In this document: piece by piece, positions 36,128 to 45,223 of the stretch | How positions within the stretch are numbered: position 1 is the stretch's first letter | Layout of the letters: each line of letters begins with the position of its first letter | From: Thermoanaerobacter ethanolicus JW 200 | GTDB taxonomy: Bacteria > Bacillota > Thermoanaerobacteria > Thermoanaerobacterales > Thermoanaerobacteraceae | Direction of reading: 5' to 3' | DNA length: 64,000 nt | Assembly: GCF_003722315.1 (NCBI RefSeq) | Contig: NZ_CP033580.1 | Location: 2,669,127-2,733,126, forward strand | Position numbers and translations under genes: made by a program | Notes under the pieces: generated by a model | Databases searched by the model: none | Seen by the model: the letters and a program-made list of their open reading frames with translations, nothing else | Told to the model about the DNA's origin: nothing

Positions 36128-36967
36128 TTCGCGTGAATTTGCTACAGTTTTTACAATTTCTTCGACTCCTTTTGCTTGCTCCTCAGCTGCTAAAGCAATT
36201 TGTTCCGCTTGTATAGTCACATTCTCTACCGCTTGTACTATATTTTGCCCTTGGGTTGCCTGCTCTTTCACTGCTGTACTAATTTGACGTACCTGCTCCC
36301 TTGCACTCGCTACTCCTTTTATTATTTCTTCGACTCCTTGAGCTTGTTCCTTTGTTGCCTGCGTGACCTGAGCCGCTTGATTTGTTACATTCTCTACCGC
36401 TTGTACTATGTTTTGCCCTTGGGTTGCCTGCTCTTTCATCGCTGTACTAATTTGACGTACCTGCTCCCTTGCACTCGCTACTCCCTTTATTATTTCTTCG
36501 ACTCCTTGAGCTTGTTCCTTTGTTGCCTGCGTGACCTGAGCCGCTTGATTTGTTACATTCTCTACTGCTTGTACTATGTTTTGCCCTTGGGTTGCCTGCT
36601 CTTTCATCGCTGTACTAATTTGACGTACCTGCTCCCTTGCACTCGCTACTCCCTTTATTATTTCTTCGACTCCTTGAGCTTGTTCCTTTGTTGCCTGCGT
36701 GACCTGAGCCGCTTGATTTGTTACATTCTCTACTGCTTGTACTATGTTTTGCCCTTGGGTTGCCTGCTCTTTCACCGCTGTACTAATCTGACGTACTTGC
36801 TCCCTTGCACTCGCTACTCCTTTTATTATTTCTTCGACTCCTTGGGTTTGTTCCTTTGTCGCTAAAGCAACTTGTTCTGCTTGATTTGTTACATTCTCTA
36901 CTGCTTGTACTATGTTTTGCCCTTGGGTTGCCTGCTCTTTCACCGCTGTACTAATCTGACGTACCTG
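36128..36967 (-). repeat. Five 168-bp tandem repeats, C-terminal receptor arm
   Basis: Each unit codes for 56 residues, opening [20 protein letters not shown] and ending [13 protein letters not shown], eight heptads long. The four central boundaries are nearly identical in DNA; the fifth unit diverges at its end. A partial unit precedes the first copy. Confidence 0.9.
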
Positions 36968-37630
36968 CTCCCTTGCACTCGCTACTCCTTTTATTATTTC
37001 TTCAACTCCTTGAGTTTGTTCCTTTGTTGCCTGCGTGATCTGCGTTGCCTGTTCAGAAACTACCTTCATGGAATCCAGTACTTTAGCACTTCCTTTATTC
37101 TGTTCCTCTGTAGCTACAGCAATCTGCCGAATTTCCGCATTCATGTTTTCAATACCACCAATAATCTCTTCAATTACTTTACGCATCTCATCACTCAGCT
37201 TTGTTCCATACTCTACTTTTTCCGTTCCTACCTCAATTGCTTTTATGGCTTGAGCGGTTTCGCCTTGAATACCTCTTATAAGTGCAGAAATTTCTTTAGT
37301 TGCGGCAGCCGTCCTTTCAGCAAGTTTCCTTACTTCATCAGCAACAACAGCAAAGCCTTTCCCATGTTCACCTGCTCTAGCAGCTTCTATGGCAGCATTT
37401 AATGCAAGCAAATTAGTCTGTTCTGCAATGTCGTCAATAACTTCAATAATGCTTCCAATTTTTTCTTAACTTTTTCCAAGATTATTGATTACATCTCCCG
37501 CATGAGAAATGACCGATGATATTTCTTTAATTGCAGAAAGAGTATCATCTACTGCTTTTTGTCCGATTTTTGCTTCGTTTTGCAACGTATCACTTAGTTT
37601 ATTAATATTTTGAGCATTATTAGCAACTTG

Positions 37631-38470
37631 ATTTATTGAAGAAACCATGTTTTCAATAATGCCATATGTTTCTAATGCTGAGTTTTGCAGTTGTTCTGCA
37701 TTACCTGCTACTCCTTTTATAGATTTCCCCATCTCTTCAATCGAAGCCGATATTTCTTCTACAGCACTTGCTGTAATCTCTGCGTTCCCTGATACCTGAT
37801 TTATAGATGCAATCATCTCTTGTATCGCTGCTGCTGCTTCTTCAGCAGAGCCCTTTAAACTTTCTGCATTACCTGCTACCCCTTTTATGGACTTCCCCAT
37901 CTCTTCAATCGAAGCCGATATTTCTTCTACAGCACTTGCTGTAATCTCTGCGTTCCCTGATACCTGATTTATAGATGCAATCATCTCTTGTATCGCTGCT
38001 GCTGCTTCTTCAGCAGAGCCCTTTAAACTTTCTGCATTACCTGCTACCCCTTTTATAGATTTCCCCATCTCTTCAATCGAAGCCGATATTTCTTCTACAG
38101 CACTTGCTGTAATCTCTGCGTTCCCTGATACCTGATTTATAGATGCAATCATCTCTTGTATCGCTGCTGCTGCTTCTTCAGCAGAGCCCTTTAAACTTTC
38201 TGCATTACCTGCTACCCCTTTTATAGATTTCCCCATCTCTTCAATCGAAGCCGATATTTCTTCTACAGCACTTGCTGTAATCTCTGCGTTCCCTGATACC
38301 TGATTTATAGATGCAATCATCTCTTGTATCGCTGCTGCTGCTTCTTCAGCAGAGCCATTTAAACTTTCTGCATTACCTGCTACCCCTTTTATAGATTTCC
38401 CCATCTCTTCAATCGAAGCCGATATTTCTTCTACAGCACTTGCTGTAATCTCTGCGTTCCCTGATACCTG
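37631..38470 (-). repeat. Five 168-bp tandem repeats, N-terminal receptor arm
   Basis: Each unit codes for 56 residues, opening QVSGNAEITASAVEEISASI and ending AAAAIQEMIASIN. Copies 2-4 are almost identical, copy 1 differs (SLNGS for SLKGS), and copy 5 diverges in its second half. Unit size and copy number equal those of the other arm. Confidence 0.9.
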
Positions 38471-38808
38471 CTGAACACTGGTAGCTATTTCCCCTATTGA
38501 ACTATTTGAGTACTCTATGACTTTTGTTAATTGTTCCACATTTTTTGTTACACTATCAATTGAATTTGATAATTCTTCTGCCATACTATTAGTAGATTTG
38601 ATATCAGAAAATTGCTCAATTGTTATTTTTGCAATCTGTTCCGTAATATTAGATAAATATCCCATTTTTTCATCAAACGCTTTAGCAGAATTTATTGCTA
38701 TATGCACATTTTTGGAAAGTCCTGAACTCTCAATGAATTTCATAGCTATACTTTTTTTGAATCCCATAAACTATTTCCTCCTTATTTGTTTATTAAGTTT
38801 TATACATG

Positions 38809-40911
38809 TTATTTTTCTGACTGTTCAAAATCTATCTTGGAAACTCTTTTGCTGCCCACCATCTTTGCGATTCCTACCACATCTAATATACAGGCTACAC
38901 TCCCATCACCTAAAATTGTTGCTCCTGAAAAACCTTCTACTTTACCAACATATGAGCCAAGTGGTTTAACAACAATTTCCTGATTACCAACCAATTCATC
39001 TACCACAAGGCCAAATCGCTTTTCAGCAACTCCCAAGACTACTATAAAGATGTTTTTCTTTCTTTCTGGTCGCAAAATATTGAAGTAATCATGAAGCCAT
39101 ATGAGTGGCAGAACTTTTCCCCTAATTACAGCCACCGCTTGCCCTTTTACATATTCAATTTCGTCTTCAGGTTTTCGAACTATTTCAAGTACATTACTCA
39201 TAGGAATTGCATAAGTCTCTCTATTTATCTTGACCAATAACCCTGTAAGTATAGCTAAGGTAAGAGGCAGCTTGAGTATAAATTTTGTACCTTCTCCCTG
39301 TTTTGTCTCTATATCAATAATTCCATTTAACTTGTCTATACGACTTCGTACTATATCCATTCCTACTCCACGACCTGAAATATCCGTGACCGTTTGAGAA
39401 GTTGAAAAACCTGTATAGAAAATAAGATTAATAATTTCATGTTCAGACAAAGATTCAGCTTCTTGTGCTGTAAGAATTTGCTTCTTTGTAGCAGTTTCTT
39501 TCACTTTTTTTAAATCAATTCCACGGCCATCATCTTCCACTGTAATCACAACATGATTTTCTTGGTGAAAAGCACTAATGCGTAAAACACCTTTTGAAGT
39601 TTTTCCAGCCTTTACTCGCTTTTCTGGCGTTTCAATTCCATGATCAATAGCATTTCTAATAAGGTGGATTAAAGGATCAGTTATATCTTCTATAATTGAT
39701 CTATCCATTTCCGTTTCTCCACCCTCAAGAATCAATTCAACTTCCTTGTTTAAAGATTCAGACAAATCTCTCACCATGCGTGGGAAACGGTTAAACAATT
39801 GCTGAATTGGCAACATCCGAGTTTTCATGACGTCCTCTTGAAGCTCACTAATTATTCTTGAAACATGATTTGATATTTCCAAAAGTTCTTCAACCGTATT
39901 ATCTGAGGTATATCGGTTATGTAATGCATTTCCAACTTGAGCAATTCTTGTTTGCTCAATTACCAGCTCCCCTACCAAATTCATCATTTTCTCAAGCTTC
40001 TCTACGTCTACTCGAACAGTTTGACTAATTTTCCTCTCAATGCCGTTATCCTTGTTTAAGATACTGTCGTTGCGCTCTTCTTTTTTGTTTTCTGTTATAG
40101 CAAGTTGATGTTGTAACACGTCTGTATCATACGGATAGACTTTTATACTATCAACATCCATCAGCTCATTATGTGCTTTCGTTTCAATTGTCTTCGCATC
40201 TAGTTGGGTTATTACAAGATACGAAACTTTGCTTATTTCGGCATCATCTTGAATTTCTAATATATTTGGTTCAGTTCCAATTACAGTCCCTATTTCATTA
40301 AAATAGTTATATATTAAATAAACACGGGCCAATTTCATAAGGCTATCATTGGAAATTTTTACTTCACATAACCAGCAATTTAATCCTGCTTTTATTGCTT
40401 GTTCAATCTGTATTTGCTGGTTTATGTCAAGTGCAAATATTGTATTTACATTACTTTGGTCTATATTTTTAACTATAATATCCTTTTTTTCTGTGGTATT
40501 TTCGTTTTGATTATATTCACCGGAGAGTACTTTATTTAACTCACCTAAAACAGAAGATATATCTGTTTTAATGTCATTTCTGTCAGATAAGAAGTCTCTT
40601 TTTAGCAATCTCAAATTATCCAAGCATTGAAAAAGAATATTTATGACTGGTTTTGTGGCTTTAAGGCGATGGTTTCGTATTTTATCTAATACATTTTCCA
40701 TTTCATGAGTCAAAATCTTCATTTTTTCAAACCCTATTGCTGATGAAGAACCTTTGAGTGTATGGGCTACTCGGAATATTTTTTGTATTACTTCTGGTGT
40801 TTCACCATTTTGTTCTAATTCTAAAATGCCTTCTTCGAGAAGTTGTAATTGTTCTTCAACCTCATCAAGAAATGCCCCTATCATCTCTGGATTATCATAT
40901 ATTCCAGCCAT
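38809..40911 (-). CDS. cheA: Chemotaxis histidine kinase CheA
   Basis: CheA autophosphorylates in receptor arrays and passes phosphate to CheY and CheB. The 700-residue protein has the Hpt domain with His50 in RVAHTLKGSSSAIGF, a less conserved P2 region (about 160-290), dimerisation helices (MMNLVGELVIEQTRI), the ATPase boxes HLIRNAIDHGIE, DDGRGID and GRGVGMD, and a C-terminal CheW-like domain (YAIPMSNVLEIVR onward). All catalytic motifs are present. It is third of the visible che operon. Confidence 0.95.
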   Translation of the reverse strand: MAGIYDNPEMIGAFLDEVEEQLQLLEEGILELEQNGETPEVIQKIFRVAHTLKGSSSAIGFEKMKILTHEMENVLDKIRNHRLKATKPVINILFQCLDNLRLLKRDFLSDRNDIKTDISSVLGELNKVLSGEYNQNENTTEKKDIIVKNIDQSNVNTIFALDINQQIQIEQAIKAGLNCWLCEVKISNDSLMKLARVYLIYNYFNEIGTVIGTEPNILEIQDDAEISKVSYLVITQLDAKTIETKAHNELMDVDSIKVYPYDTDVLQHQLAITENKKEERNDSILNKDNGIERKISQTVRVDVEKLEKMMNLVGELVIEQTRIAQVGNALHNRYTSDNTVEELLEISNHVSRIISELQEDVMKTRMLPIQQLFNRFPRMVRDLSESLNKEVELILEGGETEMDRSIIEDITDPLIHLIRNAIDHGIETPEKRVKAGKTSKGVLRISAFHQENHVVITVEDDGRGIDLKKVKETATKKQILTAQEAESLSEHEIINLIFYTGFSTSQTVTDISGRGVGMDIVRSRIDKLNGIIDIETKQGEGTKFILKLPLTLAILTGLLVKINRETYAIPMSNVLEIVRKPEDEIEYVKGQAVAVIRGKVLPLIWLHDYFNILRPERKKNIFIVVLGVAEKRFGLVVDELVGNQEIVVKPLGSYVGKVEGFSGATILGDGSVACILDVVGIAKMVGSKRVSKIDFEQSEK

Positions 40912-40928
40912 GTTACACCCCCTTTCTT

Positions 40929-41354
40929 CTATTCGTAAAGAACCTTGTCAATTTTTAAAATACTAACAACACCACTATCAGTAATTCCTATACCTTCAAA
41001 ATAGCTACCATCAATTCCAGCAACCATTTCAGGAGGTGGTTGAACGTCTGAAAATTTGATAACTTGGTTTACTCTATCAACTATTATGCCAACCATTTCA
41101 TCTCTGCTTTTTAATACAACTATACGAGTTGATTTAGTAGTCGAATAATTGTTAAGTCCAAATCTTTTATGTAAATTAACAACAGGGACAATTTTGCCAC
41201 GCAGATTTATGACTCCTTCTAAAAATGGTTTACTGTTATGAACTACAGTAATTTTCTGCATTTTTATGATTTCATAAATATCGCTAATTTTTAATGCATA
41301 CCTTTCGTTGTCCAATTCATATACAACATATTGAATATCTAATAGCTCGTTCAA
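40929..41354 (-). CDS. cheW: Chemotaxis coupling protein CheW
   Basis: CheW links CheA to receptors. The 141-residue protein is a single CheW domain: YVVYELDNERYALKISDIYEI, the conserved GVINLRGKIVPVVNLHKRFG and a GIIVDRV strand. AGAAGGAGG precedes the start. It lies between cheY and cheA in the same direction, 18 bases from cheA. Confidence 0.94.
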   Translation of the reverse strand: MNELLDIQYVVYELDNERYALKISDIYEIIKMQKITVVHNSKPFLEGVINLRGKIVPVVNLHKRFGLNNYSTTKSTRIVVLKSRDEMVGIIVDRVNQVIKFSDVQPPPEMVAGIDGSYFEGIGITDSGVVSILKIDKVLYE

Positions 41355-41403
41355 ATTGTTACCTCCTTCTAAAAATATTTTTTATCCTTACGTACCCCTA
41401 AAG

Positions 41404-41757
41404 TTATAATTTACTCAAAGTTTGAATAACATAGTCTTCTTTAAATGGTTTTACAATAAAACCTTTTGCGCCAAACATAACAGCCTCCTTAACATATAAT
41501 TCCTGTCCTAGAGCTGAAATCATAACAACTTTTGCATTAGGGTCAAAAGCCCTTATTTCTTTTAATGCTTGCACCCCATCCATTTCAGGCATTGTAATGT
41601 CCATTGTTACTATATCAGGTTTCAATTCTTTATATTTTTCAATTGCAACAACACCGTTTTCAGCTTCTCCGACCACTTCAAATCCATTTTTTTTAAGTAA
41701 AGTTTTTAGTATCATTCTCATAAAAGTTGCATCATCAACAATAAGTACTTTTTTCAT
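41404..41757 (-). CDS. cheY: Response regulator CheY
   Basis: The 117-residue stand-alone receiver has Asp8/Asp9 in LIVDDA, phospho-acceptor Asp53 in MDITMPEMDG, a Ser/Thr switch in MISALG and Lys in FIVKPF. It is the first gene of the che cluster and so CheY rather than an orphan regulator. Its 400-base leader contains a c-di-GMP-I-like riboswitch, linking chemotaxis expression to the c-di-GMP enzymes nearby. Confidence 0.9.
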   Translation of the reverse strand: MKKVLIVDDATFMRMILKTLLKKNGFEVVGEAENGVVAIEKYKELKPDIVTMDITMPEMDGVQALKEIRAFDPNAKVVMISALGQELYVKEAVMFGAKGFIVKPFKEDYVIQTLSKL

Positions 41758-42048
41758 TTTTTTACCTCCCTTATTAGGGTGCCGTTAAAAGTTTTTACTC
41801 TTAAAGTAGTCTTTATCTTGTTGCTACCTTGATTTTTGGGACTTTCATTTTTATTCTCTTGAAAACCTTCTTAAATCTTCGCCTGAATTTCTGTCAAGGT
41901 TGAGAACTCGTTCATTCCAGGTTTAGTAAAATTTCAATGGCTCATTTTATAATTTTGCTAAAGGGTGGAAATCATTCATATGAACATATGTTTTACATAT
42001 AACTTTTTATACTATCGCTTATCTTAAAAAATAGAAACCTAATATACC

Positions 42049-42079
42049 AAAACAGGCAATTGTTCGGATTGCCTGTTTT
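42049..42079 (-). terminator. Terminator hairpin after the c-di-GMP aptamer
   Basis: A perfect 12-bp inverted repeat (AAAACAGGCAAT arm, 7-base loop) ends in TTTT on the minus strand, about 18 bases after the aptamer. Its GGCAAT arm can also pair with the TTGCC at the aptamer's 3' edge, giving a simple switch. From 41758 to 42048 the leader shows no gene. Confidence 0.65.
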
Positions 42080-42096
42080 AAACTTAAATTTACAAA

Positions 42097-42163
42097 TTGG
42101 CAACCCAGCCGTCATAGTATTTGCATACTGTAGACCTGTGGCTTTGCGCCCTTGCCTTTTTCA
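42097..42163 (-). promoter_or_regulatory. c-di-GMP-I (GEMM) riboswitch-like element
   Basis: On the minus strand the order AAGGCAA, GGGCGCAAAGCCAC, AGGTCTACAGTATG, a stem closed by CATAC.../GTATG-type pairing, GACGGCTGGGTTGCC matches the c-di-GMP-I core (GCAAAGCC, then GGTC, then GGGTTGCC closing on GGCAA). The hairpin with a GNRA loop that normally sits between GGCAA and GGGNCGCAAAGCC is missing. It may be a minimal or a degenerating aptamer. Position 5' of cheY and a terminator downstream support regulation. Confidence 0.65.
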
Positions 42164-42203
42164 ATATATTATTTAATATATTTAGTATGTATTTACATTC
42201 TTT

Positions 42204-42249
42204 AGAAGTTATTTTAAAATCTTTTAGATATTTTTAAATTATAACTTCT
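42204..42249. repeat. Inverted repeat upstream of the che leader
   Basis: AGAAGTTAT-TTTAAAA and TTTTAAA-TATAACTTCT are imperfect arms about 17 bases long, lying upstream of the riboswitch. They could be an operator or a terminator of lost sequence. Nothing else is seen between 42250 and 42477. Confidence 0.35.
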
Positions 42250-42500
42250 ACACAGCAAAGCAGTGGCATATACTTCGTTAGTAAAAGTTTTATTTTTACA
42301 TTATTACTCACTAAAATACCGTATTCGACAAAAAAATCGTTTTTCCTTCTTCACAAATAAAAAAATTTTAAAAAATCAGAATTTTTAATCGTCAATTTAC
42401 TTATTAATAAGTTTATAGCATTGTTTTCCAATGTTCCTAAAACTATATCTCAAATGAATTGGATTTATGTCAATATAGTAGACACAAAAACTCGAAATTT

Positions 42501-43016
42501 TTATGCTGACTTTTTAATTAAATCCTCAAATTGTTGCGGAGTCATATACCCTATACTACTATGTAGTCTCTTTCTATTATACCAAGATTCAATATACTCA
42601 AATATGGCAAGTCTGGCAGTATCAAAATCATGGTAAGTAGCTAAATTTACTTCTTCTTTTTTTTAAAGAAGCATGAAAAGATTCTATACATGCATTATCA
42701 TAAGGGCATCCTTTGTGACTAAATGAGTGTTTTATGTTGCCTTTGGATAATATATATTCTTGAAATTTGGTGCTTGTATACTGTGAACCTAAATCACTAT
42801 GGAGTATAAGCTCCTCCTGTGGCTTTTGAGCATTATAGGCATTTTCTACAGCACGAATAGCAAGCTCTGTATCCATCGTTTTAGAAAACGCATAGCCAAT
42901 GACTTTCTTGGTATAAAGATCTATTACTGTCGCAAGGTAACACCATTTGTCCTTAACAGTATAAATATATGTTATATCAGTAACCCACTTTTGATTAATT
43001 GTAGTGGTAGAAAAAT
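42501..43016 (-). pseudogene. IS3 OrfB, C-terminal part with frameshift
   Basis: The integrase core is present: DFSTTTINQKWVTDITYIYT with the first Asp, HSDLGSQYTS with the second, and ACIESFHASLKKE with the Glu. At a run of eight A (near 42660) the frame shifts, giving a false end KKRRSKFSYLP. With one A fewer the sequence continues EVNLATYHDFDTARLAIFEY and IGYMTPQQFEDLIKKSA to TAA 42501. The gene is doubly broken, by this indel and by the transposon insertion. Confidence 0.8.
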
Positions 43017-43162
43017 CCCTGTTGTCATTTTTCAAATTAATTTAGCCCAAAACCGATAAAATTTTTCAGATTAAATAATCTTGTGATAAAATTAATGCTA
43101 AAGGAATTTAAAAAAATTTTTTCAGATTCCTTTAGCATTAATTTTAATTGGAGAGGTTACTT

Positions 43163-43744
43163 ATGCAAATAATTTTCCATGTTGATAACATTGAAGGATA
43201 TTTACATAAAGGTAAAGATTACAATTTTCCTGCCCCACCAGATAGATGTCCTTATCCCGATTGCAAGTGTAAAGTAAAACTAAAAAAGCACGGGTTTTAT
43301 TACCGTTACTATTTAGACGGATCCAATTGTATAAAAATAGCTATAAGAAGATACATATGCCCTGTGTGTAAAAGGACTCTTTCCTACCTTCCTGATTTCT
43401 GTATTCCTCATTTTCAGTATTCTTTCAATATGATTGTAAAGTCTTTAAAAGAGACACTTACAAGAGAAAAAACTCTCAGTTCTTTCATAAGTGGGTTAAA
43501 AAGAAACTTCCCTACCATACTATTTTCAAGACAGCATATATATTTTTACACCAAAAGGATAATGAATAATTTAAGTTTTATCATATACGGATTAAGGCAA
43601 ATAAACCCTTACATAAAGTTATCTGAGACTGACTCACAAAGAGAGAGGGCCAGAGAGATTTTGGACATAATAAGCATTGTACCACTCTTCTCCCAACGGT
43701 TTTATGCTCATTGCCAAAAATCATTTCTGGCCTCTCTCACATAA
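43163..43744 (+). CDS. DUF6431-like zinc-site protein of the transposon
   Basis: The 193-residue protein has CPYPDCKCKVKLKKHGFYYRYY and then RYICPVCKRTLSYLPDFCIPHFQ, cysteine pairs suitable for one zinc ribbon followed by a helical region (SLKETLTREKTLSSFISGL). This matches the small DUF6431 proteins seen beside transposases. ATG at 43163 has GAGAGG six bases upstream; an earlier in-frame start overlaps that site. Its position as first gene suggests a DNA-binding accessory factor, perhaps for end recognition or target choice. Function unproven. Confidence 0.65.
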   Translation: MQIIFHVDNIEGYLHKGKDYNFPAPPDRCPYPDCKCKVKLKKHGFYYRYYLDGSNCIKIAIRRYICPVCKRTLSYLPDFCIPHFQYSFNMIVKSLKETLTREKTLSSFISGLKRNFPTILFSRQHIYFYTKRIMNNLSFIIYGLRQINPYIKLSETDSQRERAREILDIISIVPLFSQRFYAHCQKSFLASLT

Positions 43745-43880
43745 TTTTAGCATTAAACCCGAAAGATTTAAATAAAAATTTTGATTTTTTCTTAGCAACA
43801 TAACTTTTTCCTTTAATGTCCCCCAGGTATGAGCTAAAATTACGATTAAGAAATCAAAAAAGTGAAGGGGGAACATATAA

Positions 43881-45206
43881 ATGCTTGATGAAAAAGCGAG
43901 AGAAGCTATAGCATTAAAGAGATTTTCACTGATAAGTCCGGTGCTAAACGGACAGGTAAAAAATCAGAAAGAATATTTTGATGCTCTTTCCGATAAACCT
44001 ATTGAGATACCTTATCTTGGAATGAGAAGATATACTCCCAAGACACTTAGAGGGTGGCTATATCAGTATTTAAGAGGCGGTATAGAAGCGTTAAAGCCGG
44101 GTTATCGAAGCGACAGAGGCAAATACAGAAAGATAGACTTTGAACTTTCAGAGAAAATAAAGCAAAAGAAGCTTGAACATCCTGAAATGCCAAACAAACT
44201 TCTTTATGAGACATTGATAGGAGAAGGAATAATATCACCGGATAAAGTATCCCTTTCGACATTCTATAGGTTTTTGAAAAACATTCCTGTAAAATCTTTA
44301 GATAAAGAAAAAGAGGGTAAAACAAAGAGGTTTTCCCATGAATACATCAATGAACTGTGGCAAACTGATGTCATGTATGGGTCATATATTAAAGAAGGTA
44401 AAACAAAAAGGCAAACGTACCTTATTGCATATATAGATGATGCTTCCAGGCTGTGTACCTATGCTCGCTTTTACTATACCCAGAATTTTTTAGCTTTAAG
44501 AGACTCATTTAAAGAAGCAGTGCTAAGAAGGGGAATACCCAAAATGCTCTACACTGACAATGGAAAGATATATAGAAGCACTCAATTGGAGTATATCTGT
44601 GCTTCACTAGGTACATCTCTTATTCATGCTGAGCCCTTTTCACCTCATTCAAAAGGGAAAGTAGAAAGATTCTTTCATACGGTGAGAATGAGATTTTTAA
44701 GCACAATAGATCCTACATCCATAAAGAGTATAGATGAGCTTAATATGATGTTTTTTAAATGGTTGGAGGAGGATTACAACCGAAAAGAACACAGCAGTAT
44801 TGGCATGAGTCCTTTAGATTTTTTCATGTCTCAAATATCAAGGGTAAATATGTGTGGTGACATAGATATGTTGAATGAATGTTTTCTCATAAGAGTAAAT
44901 CGTAAAGTAAACAAAGATGCTACACTTAAAGTGGAAAATATACTTTATGAAACAGAAGAAAAGTTTAAAGGTATGCGCTTAGAAGTCAGATATGATCCGC
45001 AGTGGCTTAAGGATAATACACCCCTTTTACTTTTTCATGAAGGCAAAAAAGTAGGGGAAGCGTATAAGGTAAATTTTCATGATAATGCTAAAATTCCTGT
45101 AGAATATATCGAAGACAGAAAGGTTGTAAGCGAAAATGAAGATACTGTGGATTTTGCGGCAAAACCTAATTCCCCAGTAATATCCTTTAATGATATCATT
45201 GATTAA
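43881..45206 (+). CDS. Transposase with DDE integrase core (Mu/Tn552-like)
   Basis: The 441-residue protein has an N-terminal HTH region (YTPKTLRGWLYQYLRGGIEA), then the rve core with Asp in LWQTDVMYGSY, Asp in MLYTDNGKIY and Glu in HSKGKVERFFHTVR, and a beta-barrel-like C-domain. GGGGG lies before the ATG. It is followed after 17 bases by the ATPase gene. This pairing matches the Tn7 TnsB/TnsC, Tn552 and Mu A/B type of transposition. No inactivating change is seen. Confidence 0.85.
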   Translation: MLDEKAREAIALKRFSLISPVLNGQVKNQKEYFDALSDKPIEIPYLGMRRYTPKTLRGWLYQYLRGGIEALKPGYRSDRGKYRKIDFELSEKIKQKKLEHPEMPNKLLYETLIGEGIISPDKVSLSTFYRFLKNIPVKSLDKEKEGKTKRFSHEYINELWQTDVMYGSYIKEGKTKRQTYLIAYIDDASRLCTYARFYYTQNFLALRDSFKEAVLRRGIPKMLYTDNGKIYRSTQLEYICASLGTSLIHAEPFSPHSKGKVERFFHTVRMRFLSTIDPTSIKSIDELNMMFFKWLEEDYNRKEHSSIGMSPLDFFMSQISRVNMCGDIDMLNECFLIRVNRKVNKDATLKVENILYETEEKFKGMRLEVRYDPQWLKDNTPLLLFHEGKKVGEAYKVNFHDNAKIPVEYIEDRKVVSENEDTVDFAAKPNSPVISFNDIID

Positions 45207-45223
45207 AAAAAGAGGTGTTTACA

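Larger units (their letters stand above)
35849..38767 (-). pseudogene. Very long cytoplasmic chemoreceptor with in-frame stop
   Basis: A single reading frame of 973 codons has one internal TAA (37466-37468). Upstream are 433 residues without membrane helices: a helical N-part (1-99), five 56-residue repeats (100-379) and a linker. After TAA the frame resumes [18 protein letters not shown] and the classic tip with [18 protein letters not shown], then five further 56-residue repeats. It follows cheA by 41 bases. The stop may be a TCA-to-TAA change. The second part lacks its own good start, so without suppression no signalling tip is made. Recent inactivation or an error in this repeat-rich gene are both possible. 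Confidence 0.8.

Noticed and set aside
36200-37402. Plus-strand Leu/Cys/Tyr-rich open frames across the receptor repeats
   Set aside because: They are antisense shadows of the repeated coiled-coil gene with no ribosome sites or natural composition.
36128-38470. Regularly spaced repeats that could suggest a CRISPR array or minisatellite
   Set aside because: The period is 168 bp with no variable spacers, and the repeats are in frame inside a chemoreceptor coiled coil.
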